DNA of 64,000 bases from Neobacillus niacini NBRC 15566 (lineage in GTDB: Bacteria; Bacillota; Bacilli; Bacillales; Cytobacillaceae): assembly GCF_001591505.1 (NCBI RefSeq), contig NZ_BCVA01000008.1, positions 88,910-152,909 of the forward strand, in the 5' to 3' direction. This document shows positions 49,340-58,255 of this stretch, in pieces (position 1 is the stretch's first letter; each line of letters starts with the position of its first letter). Both the position numbers and the translations under genes were made by a program. Below the pieces are notes generated by a model that saw only the letters and a program-made list of their open reading frames with translations, was not told the DNA's origin and did not search any database.

Positions 49340-49711
49340 ATGGCAAAGATTCTTATTCATTTGACACATGGACCTGAAGCACCAACTCAAGCTGATCGTG
49401 CATTTCTTATTGCGAAAACAGCGATCGATGAAGGGCATAAAGTATCCATGTTTCTAGCAGGAAGTGCTGTGCAACTGCTGCGCGATGATATATTAGATAG
49501 TGTAATTGGTATTGGAGATGGTGTAACCTCTCTACGTGAATCATACGATACGATTGTTTCCGGCGGAGGAGATATTTATCTTTCCAGAATTTCCTGCGGT
49601 GCCCGAGGTATGACTGAGCATGAGTTAAGTGGAAAAAAGGTAGAACTAGCTGAACCAAATGTTCTTGTGCAACTTACCGTAGATCATGATCGCGTCATTA
49701 CGTATGGATAA
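49340..49711 (+). CDS. DsrE family protein
   Basis: The 123-aa protein has a DsrE-like fold signature: an N-terminal beta strand AKILIHLTHGPEAP, a helix with ADRAFLIAKTAIDEGHKVSMFLAG, the SYDTIVSGGGDIYLS region, and one Cys in RISCGARGM near residue 85. DsrE proteins act in sulfur transfer, though many members are uncharacterised. It lies between the maleate isomerase and the amidase, with a GGAGGA site. A link to molybdenum cofactor sulfuration or to thiol chemistry of the pathway is possible but unproven. Confidence 0.8.
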   Translation: MAKILIHLTHGPEAPTQADRAFLIAKTAIDEGHKVSMFLAGSAVQLLRDDILDSVIGIGDGVTSLRESYDTIVSGGGDIYLSRISCGARGMTEHELSGKKVELAEPNVLVQLTVDHDRVITYG

Positions 49712-49725
49712 GAGGAGAAAATATA

Positions 49726-50409
49726 ATGATTCGGATTTGGGATAATTATTTAGATGAACGGGATAAGAAGGTCTACCAAGGAGCTGGCTTGGGAAAACCG
49801 ACGGGAATAGGTAAAAAACCTGCTCTTGTAATTGTAGATGTACAATATGGCTTTACAGGGGATTCTCCGGAAAACATCGAGGAATCGATTCGAAAATATC
49901 CAACTAGCTGTGGAGAAAGCAGCTGGGCGGCCATTGAACATATTAAATTACTCTTACATGCCGCAAGAAAAGCTGAACTTCCCATATTCTTCACCATTAT
50001 TGAGGGAAGTAAATCCTCCTCTAATGATCGCGTGGCAATCAAAGGGAATATTTTCGATCATCCAGCGCTTTTGGAAGGAGAAAAGGGTACACAAGTAGTA
50101 GAAGAGCTAAAACCTCAATACGGAGAGATTGTCATCTCTAAGAAAAAACCTAGTGCTTTCTTTGGGACACCATTAGTCTCCTATTTAACAGCCCAGCAGG
50201 TTGACACCGTAATCGTTACGGGCTGTACAACAAGCGGTTGTGTTCGTGCCTCTGTTATAGATGCCTTCTCAAACAATTATCGAGTGGTTGTTCCAGAGGA
50301 ATGTGTGTTTGACCGAGGCATTGCTTCTCATGCTATTAATCTTTTTGATATGCAGCAAAAATATGCCGATGTGGTGCCTGTTGATGAATTGATAAAGGAA
50401 CTTTATTAA
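49726..50409 (+). CDS. Isochorismatase-family amidohydrolase, probable maleamate amidase (NicF-like)
   Basis: This 227-aa cysteine hydrolase would convert maleamate to maleate and ammonia. The catalytic triad is visible: Asp in ALVIVDVQYGFTG, Lys in VISKKKPSAFFGTPL and Cys in VIVTGCTTSGCVRASVIDAF. The TGCTTSGCVRAS segment is shared by N-carbamoylsarcosine amidase and maleamate amidase. The start lies 14 nt after the DsrE stop with an AGAGGAG site. It is followed by the GntR regulator after 140 nt. Its pairing with a maleate isomerase makes maleamate the best substrate guess. Confidence 0.88.
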   Translation: MIRIWDNYLDERDKKVYQGAGLGKPTGIGKKPALVIVDVQYGFTGDSPENIEESIRKYPTSCGESSWAAIEHIKLLLHAARKAELPIFFTIIEGSKSSSNDRVAIKGNIFDHPALLEGEKGTQVVEELKPQYGEIVISKKKPSAFFGTPLVSYLTAQQVDTVIVTGCTTSGCVRASVIDAFSNNYRVVVPEECVFDRGIASHAINLFDMQQKYADVVPVDELIKELY

Positions 50410-50551
50410 TTTAAGTCAGGTCCATGGAGTGCTTTAAAGAGTGGAGTGGCAAGAAGATTAGTTGTTACGGATGAGATAAAGAGAAAGATACAAACTTTAC
50501 AAAGTTGAAATGGAAGGTTGATCATGAATATTTTGGATAGGAGGGAGGAGG

Positions 50552-51253
50552 ATGAGTACATCCAGTAAACTCCTTAAGGAAACAACATCAATGGCTGTTT
50601 ATCGGCTTTTATATGACCACATAAAAACGGGTTATTTTCAACCCGGTGAATGGATAAGAGAAAGACAACTCAAAGAGTTATTAGGAGTTAGCAGTACACC
50701 AATTCGGGAAGCTATAAAGATGCTTGTTCAAGAACGAATCTTAGAGTCTGTTCCTCATCATGGAGTTCGGCTTAAAAACTTTTCTATTAAAGAGATTGAA
50801 GATATTTATGAACTAAGGGCGGAAATTGAAGGCTTGGCAGCCCAACTAGCAGCTAAACGTGGAAGTATTAACCAGTTTAAAACAATGGAGGAGCTTCTAG
50901 AACTGACAGAAAGAAAAATAAGGGAAAATAGTAATATTCCGGATTCTGAATTACTTATTTTTAACAATGATTTTCATGATCTAATCATAGAAGTAAGCGG
51001 AAATCATGCGTTGAAAAATACTCTTTATCACCTTCGGGCAGGAATTGATTTAATCCGAGTAATGTCATGGAAGAGTAACAGCGGTCGTTCATTCGAAACC
51101 TTACATCAGCACAGGTTAATTTTGGAAGCGATTAAGGCACGAAATCCAAATTTAGCTCGTAAAAGAACCCAGGAACATATTTGGGATTCAGTAAAATTAG
51201 TTTTAGAATCTGCAAAAGAGTCGAATGGTAATAGCGTGACGGTATCAACCTAA
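50552..51253 (+). CDS. GntR-family regulator with FCD domain
   Basis: The 233-aa protein has an N-terminal winged helix (YRLLYDHIKTGYFQPGEWIRERQLKELLGVSSTPIREAIKMLVQERILESV) and an all-helical FCD effector domain (about residues 85-215) with ELRAEIEGLAAQLAA, NNDFHDLIIEVSGN and HRLILEAIKARN. FCD domains bind organic acids through a metal. It closes the catabolic series and probably senses a pathway acid such as maleate or fumarate. GGAGGAGG lies just before the ATG. A terminator follows. Confidence 0.9.
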   Translation: MSTSSKLLKETTSMAVYRLLYDHIKTGYFQPGEWIRERQLKELLGVSSTPIREAIKMLVQERILESVPHHGVRLKNFSIKEIEDIYELRAEIEGLAAQLAAKRGSINQFKTMEELLELTERKIRENSNIPDSELLIFNNDFHDLIIEVSGNHALKNTLYHLRAGIDLIRVMSWKSNSGRSFETLHQHRLILEAIKARNPNLARKRTQEHIWDSVKLVLESAKESNGNSVTVST

Positions 51254-51266
51254 ATGTATATATTAC

Positions 51267-51293
51267 AAAAACTCCTCTTTAAGAGGAGTTTTT
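51267..51293. terminator. Bidirectional intrinsic terminator
   Basis: AAAAACTCCTC (51267-51277) pairs with GAGGAGTTTTT (51283-51293). It separates the convergent GntR and IclR genes. Confidence 0.85.
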
Positions 51294-51329
51294 ATGTAAT
51301 CAAAACATGTATAAAAGTTTCTTTGTCTA

Positions 51330-52091
51330 TTATTCAAACTGCAATGACTGGGATAATTCCATACACTCTTCTTTTAAACATTTTATCAATTCTGAATCAC
51401 TCGATAGATCCAATACACCTAAAATCCCAACAATTGAGATAGTGGCAATAATTTTATTATCCCTGCCGAATACAGGACACCCAACGGCTACAATCCCCGG
51501 TATGAGAGATTCCCTTGTGATGGAATATCCATTTTTCCTAATTTCTGCAAGTTCATTTTTAAATTCTTCCGGATTTAAATGATGCTCAATGATTTCTTTC
51601 TGAATCATTTCTTTTGTTACCACCTCAGGCAAAAAGGCGGCAAACAACCTTCCTGAAGTAGTGAGGACGATACTAGTTTGATACCCTACTCTAATTCCTA
51701 TATTGACCGAACGGTTACTCTCTTTTAATTCGATGGGATAGGGAGCATTTCCTCTCCAAATGGTTAAAAAAACCGTCTCATTTAAAGTGTTTCGCAATTT
51801 GATTAACGTTGGTGAAGCTAACTCTTTGATATCCAAGCTTTTTGAGGCTTTATTCCCAATACTGATAAGATCCGCTCCAACTGTATATTGAAGAGAAGAA
51901 TCCCTCTGTAAGAAACCTGTGCGACAAAAGCTGGTAAGGTATCTATGTAGTTTACTTTTAGATATCTCGCACAGCTCTGATATTTCAGATATGGAAAGAG
52001 GCTTGTCTGCTTCTGCTATTTTCTTCAGAATATTTATGCCGAGTTCCAAAGATTGAATCCCTTGTCCGCTCATTTCTAGATCCATTTTCAT
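51330..52091 (-). CDS. IclR-family transcriptional regulator
   Basis: This 253-aa regulator has the IclR HTH at residues about 12-75 (SLELGINILKKIAEADKPLSISEISELCEISKSKLHRYLTSF) and the GAF-like effector domain with ETVFLTIWRGN, NIGIRVGYQTSIVLTTSGRLFAAFLP and GYSITRESLIPGIVAVGCPVF. IclR proteins commonly control aromatic-acid pathways. It lies next to the aromatic-acid MFS transporter on the same strand and is transcribed after it or separately. It is the third regulator of this island, together with LysR and GntR. Confidence 0.9.
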   Translation of the reverse strand: MKMDLEMSGQGIQSLELGINILKKIAEADKPLSISEISELCEISKSKLHRYLTSFCRTGFLQRDSSLQYTVGADLISIGNKASKSLDIKELASPTLIKLRNTLNETVFLTIWRGNAPYPIELKESNRSVNIGIRVGYQTSIVLTTSGRLFAAFLPEVVTKEMIQKEIIEHHLNPEEFKNELAEIRKNGYSITRESLIPGIVAVGCPVFGRDNKIIATISIVGILGVLDLSSDSELIKCLKEECMELSQSLQFE

Positions 52092-52395
52092 ATCTTCTAT
52101 TATTTCTCCTTTCTTATCCTATGTCGTGAATATGTAATAAAAATACCACTATATGTATATGAATATTTGGAAAGGAAAATCGGGGTTTTAGTTGCGTTTA
52201 TCAACTAGTATATAAATAATCCAAATGTTTCGCAAGATAATCTAACAAAGAGTCCTGGAAAATTCACATAATATTTTAAAAAAACAGTCTTTTGAATCAC
52301 GTGCATTGAAATTTTATTCAAGAATAATAAAAAGAAACATGCACTGAATGGCCTTCAACGAAAACAAGGTATCCAGTACATGTCTAAACAATATA
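52092..52395. other. Spacer between the MFS transporter and the IclR gene
   Basis: No gene is seen. The stretch must hold the IclR promoter. An imperfect hairpin of ACATGCACTG (about 52337) with CAGTACATGT (about 52374) stands just after the MFS stop and could end its transcript. Confidence 0.4.
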
Positions 52396-53640
52396 TTACA
52401 AAGCTTCTTTGATAATCGTTTGTTCTTCGTCTTCTAGTTTTTGTTTGACACGTGTTTCTTTCCCAAGGAACAATACATTTAAAGCAGCAATGATACTTGT
52501 TACAAAGAACATGATAAAAATGGTAGTGAAGGAAACATCCTTTGCTATTAGAGTCCCTACTACTAGTGGACCGATTATGGCACCTATACGTCCTGCTGCA
52601 TTTGCAAAACCTGCTCCTGTAGCACGAATACTTGAATCGTAATGATCGGTTGTGTATGCATAGGTTGTTCCAGTTACTCCTAGGAAGAAAAATGAGAGTG
52701 CCATACCTCCAGCAATAAGCATTGGTAATGATTCTGCATTACCGAATATTATTGCACTAATGGCTGCCATGATTAAATAAGAAATCAATACAAACTTACG
52801 GCCAACCTTTTCAACAAGCCAGGCAGCACTAAAAAACCCAGGCAATTGTGTTAATGTCATTAATAATACATAACCAAAACTTTTAATTAGACCAAATCCC
52901 TTTAATACCATAACAGAAGGTAACCATAGGAACATTCCATGATATGAGAACATTACTAACAGCCATAGGATCCAAAGCATTGAGGTATCCTTTGCATATT
53001 TTGGTGACCAAAGCGTTTTAATATTTTGTAAAATGCTAGTATTTTTCTTTCCTGTAGATTGGAATTGTGGAGAATCAGGAAGCCCTTTACGCATATAGAT
53101 CGCTAAAAGTGCTGGTAAGGCTCCAATGATTAAAGCTGAGCGCCAACCCCAAATCGGCATGATAAAATACGCAATCATTGCTGATAGAATCCACCCTACT
53201 GCCCAAAAACTCTCCAGAAGAACAACCATACGTCCTCGTTTATGATCTGGAACATTCTCCGCTACTAAAGTTGAAGCTACAGGAAGTTCACCGCCTAAAC
53301 CAAGACCAATAAAGAATCGGAAAATAAGAAATACAGCGAAAGTAGTCGAAAATGCTGATACTCCACTTGATAGAGAAAATAATAAGACCGTGTACATCAG
53401 AATCTTATTTCGACCTACCCGATCGGCTAATGCACCAGCAACGATTGCCCCTATGAACATACCAACCGCATTAACACTTCCTAGTAAACCTGCTTCCTGG
53501 GGTGTTAGATTCCATTCTATTATTAATGCAGCAGCAATAAATGATATTAGACCAACATCCATTGCATCAAAAATCCAGCTAAATCCTGATACGATAAAGA
53601 TTCTCCGAAAGGAAACTTTTTTATTACTCTTGGTCTCCAT
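52396..53640 (-). CDS. MFS transporter of the aromatic-acid:H+ symporter type
   Basis: The 414-aa protein has twelve predicted helices and the MFS loop GALADRVGRNKILMYTV between helices 2 and 3. FSWIFDAMDVGLISFI in helix 1 carries the Asp-x-x-Asp pair of aromatic-acid symporters, and LPDSPQF follows helix 6. It would import the pathway substrate, likely nicotinate or a similar acid, with protons. It is divergent from the molybdopterin-binding protein gene, with 360 nt between the two starts. The precise substrate is inferred from the cluster. Confidence 0.9.
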   Translation of the reverse strand: METKSNKKVSFRRIFIVSGFSWIFDAMDVGLISFIAAALIIEWNLTPQEAGLLGSVNAVGMFIGAIVAGALADRVGRNKILMYTVLLFSLSSGVSAFSTTFAVFLIFRFFIGLGLGGELPVASTLVAENVPDHKRGRMVVLLESFWAVGWILSAMIAYFIMPIWGWRSALIIGALPALLAIYMRKGLPDSPQFQSTGKKNTSILQNIKTLWSPKYAKDTSMLWILWLLVMFSYHGMFLWLPSVMVLKGFGLIKSFGYVLLMTLTQLPGFFSAAWLVEKVGRKFVLISYLIMAAISAIIFGNAESLPMLIAGGMALSFFFLGVTGTTYAYTTDHYDSSIRATGAGFANAAGRIGAIIGPLVVGTLIAKDVSFTTIFIMFFVTSIIAALNVLFLGKETRVKQKLEDEEQTIIKEAL

Positions 53641-53792
53641 TTTCTATCACTCCCTTTTCTTTATACTTCATGTGTCTACTGCTAATCCTCCATTCCTCTA
53701 ATTTTAAAAATTCAAAATATTATATCTTCTATAAATGATAATTTATATTTTATATATTGTTAAATATCAAAATCTTATCAAAATATAAATTT

Positions 53793-53821
53793 TTGACATG
53801 GTAATTTAATTGATTAATAAT
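53793..53821 (+). promoter_or_regulatory. Probable sigma-A promoter of the molybdopterin-binding protein gene
   Basis: TTGACA (53793-53798), a 17-bp spacer and AATAAT (53816-53821) lie about 180 nt before the gene. The leader contains a six-codon frame (ATG 53837, MKKRYN, with GGAG 8 nt upstream) and a possible hairpin (GATA/TATC arms, about 53859-53891). The rest of the 53641-54000 spacer is AT-rich and holds no gene. Confidence 0.5.
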
Positions 53822-54000
53822 TTTGGAGCTAGTACTATGAAAAAAAGATACAATTGAAGATAACATAATATTTCGAAAAAAATATCTTATCAATGAATAT
53901 AATTCTATTTAATATAGAAAGCAAATTCAATGAAAGCTTATATTCTTGTAATAAAATATTATTATCTGTTTTAATGGCAGAAAAAGGAGGGAAAATCGAT

Positions 54001-54996
54001 TTGAATAAAGTGGTTATGAAAGAGGTTAAGGTTGAAAATGCTGTTGGTTTGGCACTTGCTCATGATCTTACTCAGATTATTCCGGGGAAATTTAAGGGAC
54101 GATTGTTTAAGAAGGGCCATGTCATTAGGGAAGAGGACATTCCTAAATTATTGGATATTGGTAAAGGTCACATATATATCTTAGACTTACCAGAAGAAAA
54201 TATCCATGAGGATGAGGCTGCCCAAAGGATGGCGAAAGCGATAGGAGGAGAAAACCTATATGTTGTAGGACCATCAGAAGGAAAAATGACGATTAAAAGT
54301 GAAATAGATGGTCTTTTAAAAATTAATGAAAAAGTAATACATCAGATTAATAGTCTACAGGGAATTGCCCTTTCTACTTTAACAACCAATCGTCCTGTTA
54401 AGAAGAATGCAGCTGTAAGTGGTGTTAGGCAGATACCACTTATATTAGAAGAGTCGATAATAAGGGAAGTTGAATCTATATGTCAGGAACATTCTTATGT
54501 GGTAAAAGTGATTCCGTTCCGTGCACTAAAAGTTGGGATGGTAACGACCGGCAGTGAAGTTTATGAAGGAAGAATTCAAGATAAATTTGGTCCCGTGGTT
54601 AAAAAGAAAGTAGAGGACTTTGATTCAAAGATTGTCGAGCAATGTTTTGCTCCTGATCAGACAGAAATTATTGAAAGTAAAATAAAATACCTTCTGGACC
54701 AAGAAGTAGATTTAATTTTAGTTACCGGAGGCATGTCAGTGGACCCTGATGACCGTACCCCGCTAGCGATTAAAAATACAGGTGCAGAAATTATCCGATA
54801 TGGCATTCCCATGTTACCTGGGTCAATGATGCTGATTTCCTACTATAATGATATCCCTATATTAGGTCTCCCTGGTTGTGTGATGCATGACCCTTATACT
54901 TCATTTGATGTTTTTCTGCCTCGAATTCTTGCGGGAGAAAAAATAACAGAGAAGGATATTGTTACTCTAGGATATGGTGGGTTTCATACATGTTAA
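54001..54996 (+). CDS. Molybdopterin-binding (MoeA/MogA-like) protein
   Basis: The 331-aa protein has an N-terminal part with VGLALAHDLTQIIPGKFKGRLFKKGHVI, like the MoeA linker region. A C-terminal MoCF-type domain follows, with VGMVTTGSEVYEGRIQDKFGPVV, LILVTGGMSVDPDDRTPLAI and ILGLPGCVMHDPYTSFDVFLPRIL. MoCF domains bind molybdopterin or insert molybdate. The protein is shorter than MoeA and resembles stand-alone members near molybdenum hydroxylase genes, so a dedicated cofactor-loading role is likely. The start is TTG 54001 with AAAGGAGG 10 nt upstream; the frame is open to 53893 but without a site. Confidence 0.88.
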   Translation: MNKVVMKEVKVENAVGLALAHDLTQIIPGKFKGRLFKKGHVIREEDIPKLLDIGKGHIYILDLPEENIHEDEAAQRMAKAIGGENLYVVGPSEGKMTIKSEIDGLLKINEKVIHQINSLQGIALSTLTTNRPVKKNAAVSGVRQIPLILEESIIREVESICQEHSYVVKVIPFRALKVGMVTTGSEVYEGRIQDKFGPVVKKKVEDFDSKIVEQCFAPDQTEIIESKIKYLLDQEVDLILVTGGMSVDPDDRTPLAIKNTGAEIIRYGIPMLPGSMMLISYYNDIPILGLPGCVMHDPYTSFDVFLPRILAGEKITEKDIVTLGYGGFHTC

Positions 54997-55080
54997 AAGT
55001 GAGGAAATAAGTTTTAGATAACAGAAGCGAGGGAAAACATTACTCTTATCTACATCCAATCAGGTGCCAAAATGCTACAC

Positions 55081-55118
55081 TAAATAATCCCCACCTAGAA
55101 TGAGGTGGGGATTATTTA
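55081..55118. terminator. Strong bidirectional hairpin terminator
   Basis: A perfect 16-bp stem with a 6-nt loop: TAAATAATCCCCACCT (55081-55096) pairs with AGGTGGGGATTATTTA (55103-55118). It lies between the convergent molybdopterin-binding protein and ADP-ribosylglycohydrolase genes. Confidence 0.8.
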
Positions 55119-55228
55119 ATGAAGTAAGATTAATTGAAAATGCAAGAATACTAAATATGAGGTTTTAAATTACGCATGAAACTAGAATATGACAGTTTAT
55201 AGATTAATTATTTGTTTGTTATGCATTA

Positions 55229-56236
55229 TTAATTAATTTTACTAGAAGCCGCTAGTAATTTATTAGCAATTATTTCAAAACTAATACTATTTACCGTCTC
55301 AATTTTCTTAATCCAGTTTTCTTTTATTGATGAAGCACCACTATAGGCTCCACATAATGATCCAACTATTGCACCATTTGTATCCGCATCGTCTCCTATA
55401 TTAACAACTGCTAGTATACCATCGGTTACCACGCCTTTTGCAGCATAAAACACACCAAGAGATAACGGTATGGATTCATATGATTTCATTCCTGCCCCAA
55501 TATATTGATAGAGTAATAGGGAGATTTCCTCAAGGGACTTGTTTTGATTACGATCGACAATTTCTTTTGCCAGTCTAATTCTTGCAGATACAGAAGGGGA
55601 GGGGGTGTCATAACCAATTTCCTCTCCTTTAACAGCTCCTAAAATCGCGGCATCCATTACTTCACTTATGGTGCTATTACCTGCTACAGCTTTTGAAACG
55701 CCTGCAGCAATTGCGCATGCTGAAGCTACACCAGGTTTACTTCCATGTGAAGGCAATGCGGAAGCAATAGCATCTTTAATAGCGTGATTTACATTTTTAT
55801 AATGGAATATTCCGATTGGAGCGACTCTCATTGCTGCTCCATTTGTATCACCTTTCTTGCCAGCCTCATAATAATTACCATTGGCAATAATAGTTTCCAA
55901 AAATAATCTGGTACTTGGCCCAATTACGGTGGATTCTAACATGTTATAGGATTGTGCCCATTCTTTCATTTTATGAATAAATAGTGGTGTATCAAATTTG
56001 CCAGCTTCAGTAAGGACTGAGGAAATAATTAAACTTTCTTGGGTATCGTCAGTAATGCCTCCTTCTATGACACTACTATGAGCAGTTTGTTCCTCACTTG
56101 GGGTAACAAAAGTAGTAATTCTATTATACACTCGGTTAATTTGACTTGGAGACATGAAGGAGGCCGGCATACCAATAGCATCACCAATTGCAGTCGCGAT
56201 AAGGCAACCGTACGCTCTATCTAATAATGGATTCAT
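55229..56236 (-). CDS. ADP-ribosylglycohydrolase family protein (DraG/YegU-like)
   Basis: The 335-aa protein has the DraG/ARH metal-site motifs: GCLIATAIGDAIGMPASF near the N terminus, GGITDDTQESLI (about residues 59-70), KKGDTNGAAMRVAPIGIF, and the late GDDADTNGAIVGSLCGAYSG that supplies the second set of ligands. Members hydrolyse N- or O-glycosidic bonds of ADP-ribose or, in metabolic operons, related small ribosides. It is the last gene of an operon after a PfkB kinase, with TAATG stop/start overlap. With an importer, sugar kinase and regulator alongside, a small-molecule substrate is more likely than a protein. Confidence 0.9.
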   Translation of the reverse strand: MNPLLDRAYGCLIATAIGDAIGMPASFMSPSQINRVYNRITTFVTPSEEQTAHSSVIEGGITDDTQESLIISSVLTEAGKFDTPLFIHKMKEWAQSYNMLESTVIGPSTRLFLETIIANGNYYEAGKKGDTNGAAMRVAPIGIFHYKNVNHAIKDAIASALPSHGSKPGVASACAIAAGVSKAVAGNSTISEVMDAAILGAVKGEEIGYDTPSPSVSARIRLAKEIVDRNQNKSLEEISLLLYQYIGAGMKSYESIPLSLGVFYAAKGVVTDGILAVVNIGDDADTNGAIVGSLCGAYSGASSIKENWIKKIETVNSISFEIIANKLLAASSKIN

Positions 56237-57174
56237 TAATATTCACCTGCTATTTTTAAGATATCATTTAAATTAAACTTTATATGAGGACCCATGTATG
56301 TTGTGGTGATAGCACCACATGCGTTTGCCAGCATAACTGATTTTTGCATATTGTATCCTTGCAGAATTCCGTAAATTAATCCTCCTGCAAAACTATCCCC
56401 TGCGCCTGAAGTATCGATACTTTTAACCTGATATGTCGGTATAAATAGGTTTTTATCACTGCGATTTTCCCATAAATTCACACCGTGATTTCCTCTTTTC
56501 TCTATCAACCAGCTGACCCCATGTTTGAAAAACCATTCAGGGCAATTCTCTTTTTCAATTTCAAATAATGATATTAATTTCTCTAACTCACCAGAGTTTG
56601 GGGTAATAATATCCGAAAGTTTAATCATAGATAGAAGGATGTTTTGATCTATCTTAGATAATAAAGAACCGGGATCAAATAGAATCTTTACTCCTAATTC
56701 CTTTATTTTTTGAATAAATGTGATTATCGTACTTGCAAATTTAAAATCTAATAGATAATAACCAGTAACAAAGAGAAAGGAGGTGTTTTCCAGTAGTTGA
56801 TCACTAATCAGTTCTGTATAAAACTGAGATTCACATCCTTTGAATGTCATAAAAGTCCTTTCACCCGATTTTTCCACTAAAGAGATACAATAACCTGTCT
56901 TTTCTTTAGGGTTAACTTGAATGGCTTCTCTTGATAGTCCTTGATTTTGTAAATAGTTATCTATTTCCTTACCTCTATCATCCGCACCAATAACCGAAAC
57001 AACATGTGGTATCAATCCTAGATTTTTTAATGTTACCGCTACATTAATTGCACATCCGCCTACCTGTTGAAAGGAATCCCTAATAAAAGTATCTTCTCCC
57101 CTTGTGGGAAATTCACTGACTAACAAATATTCATCGATAATAATGCCACCTAATAATAGAATATGCTGATTCAT
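56236..57174 (-). CDS. PfkB-family carbohydrate kinase (YegV-like)
   Basis: This 312-aa ribokinase-type enzyme has the N-terminal sugar-binding LLLGGIIIDEYLLVSEFPTRGEDTF and QQVGGCAINVAVTLKNLG (about residues 37-54), and the ATP-site signature DTSGAGDSFAGGLIYGI with the catalytic Asp. It would phosphorylate the sugar freed by the neighbouring glycohydrolase. The ATG at 57174 has AAGGAG 6 nt upstream; the frame is open to 57240 inside the ATPase gene. It overlaps the next gene by 1 nt. The sugar is unknown; ribose is a natural guess. Confidence 0.9.
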   Translation of the reverse strand: MNQHILLLGGIIIDEYLLVSEFPTRGEDTFIRDSFQQVGGCAINVAVTLKNLGLIPHVVSVIGADDRGKEIDNYLQNQGLSREAIQVNPKEKTGYCISLVEKSGERTFMTFKGCESQFYTELISDQLLENTSFLFVTGYYLLDFKFASTIITFIQKIKELGVKILFDPGSLLSKIDQNILLSMIKLSDIITPNSGELEKLISLFEIEKENCPEWFFKHGVSWLIEKRGNHGVNLWENRSDKNLFIPTYQVKSIDTSGAGDSFAGGLIYGILQGYNMQKSVMLANACGAITTTYMGPHIKFNLNDILKIAGEY

Positions 57175-57184
57175 GGAATTCTCC

Positions 57185-58243
57185 TTATTCCGTAAGAATG
57201 GATTGATCACTCGCGTTCCAACTAAAATAGATTTCATCATTTACTTTTAATTGGTCACGATAAGAATCATTTTGCTGCTGAATCCTGATATCATGACCTA
57301 ATGCTTCGATTAGATACATAGAGAGATTTCCTATATATGTTACGAACTTTACTTTACCTTGAATGTGAGGATAGGATGGCCTGGTTTGGTCTACACGGAT
57401 TTTTTCTGGCCTAACTGAAATGATATATTCTTCCTGGTTATATAACGAATAATCTTGTTGAGGTAGTGAAAAGGTTGACCCGTTTTGCAACACGAATTGT
57501 GAATTTTCCTTTATTCTTCCCTTAAGAAAGTTTGACTGGCCGATAAAACTTGCAACAAAAGAATTCACAGGATTTTTATATATGTTTTGTGGTGTATCCA
57601 TTTGAACAATTTTTCCATTCTTCATAACTGCTATTTGGTCAGAAAGTGTCATGGCTTCTTCTTGGTCATGGGTTACAAATAGAGTCGTAATTCCAACTTC
57701 TTTTTGAATTTGCCTTAATTCAATTTGCATATCCACTCTTAGTTTTTTATCTAATGCACTAAGACTTTCATCAAGTAATAAGAGGGAAGGTTTGATTACC
57801 AACGCTCTTGCAAGTGCAACCCTCTGTTGCTGACCGCCGGAAAGCTGTCTTGGCTTTCTATTTTCGAACCCGGTTAGCTGCACCATTTCTAATGCTTTAG
57901 AGACTTCCTTTTTGATATCTCCTTTCGTAAAGTTCCTTTGCTCTAATCCATAAGCAATATTTTGACCAACAGTCATATGAGGAAAAAGTGCGTAACTCTG
58001 AAAAACCAACCCGATATTTCTTTTGTAAGGGGGTAATGTATCAATTGTATTTCCACCAATATGAATTGTCCCTTCATCCTGGTGCTCGAAACCTGCAATT
58101 AAACGTAAGGTCGTAGTTTTTCCACAACCAGAAGGACCGAGTAAAGATAAAAAAGTTCCTTTTTCTATTTCAAAGTTAATGTGATCTAGGACTAAGTTAT
58201 TCTGAAAAGATTTACTTAAATTTTTTATCGCCAAGTATGCCAT
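57185..58243 (-). CDS. ABC transporter ATPase, spermidine/putrescine (PotA) type
   Basis: The 352-aa ATPase has Walker A GPSGCGKTTT (about residue 36), the Q-loop FQSYALFPHM, the signature LSGGQQQRVA, Walker B LLLLDESLSALD and the H-loop FVTHDQEEAM. A C-terminal TOBE domain (about 280-345) follows. The Walker B region reads DESLSALD where most PotA proteins have DEPLSALD. It powers the two permeases encoded immediately upstream and lies 10 nt before the kinase start. PotA-type systems import polyamines, iron, thiamine or other small cationic or polar compounds. Confidence 0.93.
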   Translation of the reverse strand: MAYLAIKNLSKSFQNNLVLDHINFEIEKGTFLSLLGPSGCGKTTTLRLIAGFEHQDEGTIHIGGNTIDTLPPYKRNIGLVFQSYALFPHMTVGQNIAYGLEQRNFTKGDIKKEVSKALEMVQLTGFENRKPRQLSGGQQQRVALARALVIKPSLLLLDESLSALDKKLRVDMQIELRQIQKEVGITTLFVTHDQEEAMTLSDQIAVMKNGKIVQMDTPQNIYKNPVNSFVASFIGQSNFLKGRIKENSQFVLQNGSTFSLPQQDYSLYNQEEYIISVRPEKIRVDQTRPSYPHIQGKVKFVTYIGNLSMYLIEALGHDIRIQQQNDSYRDQLKVNDEIYFSWNASDQSILTE

Positions 58244-58255
58244 GACGACACCCTC

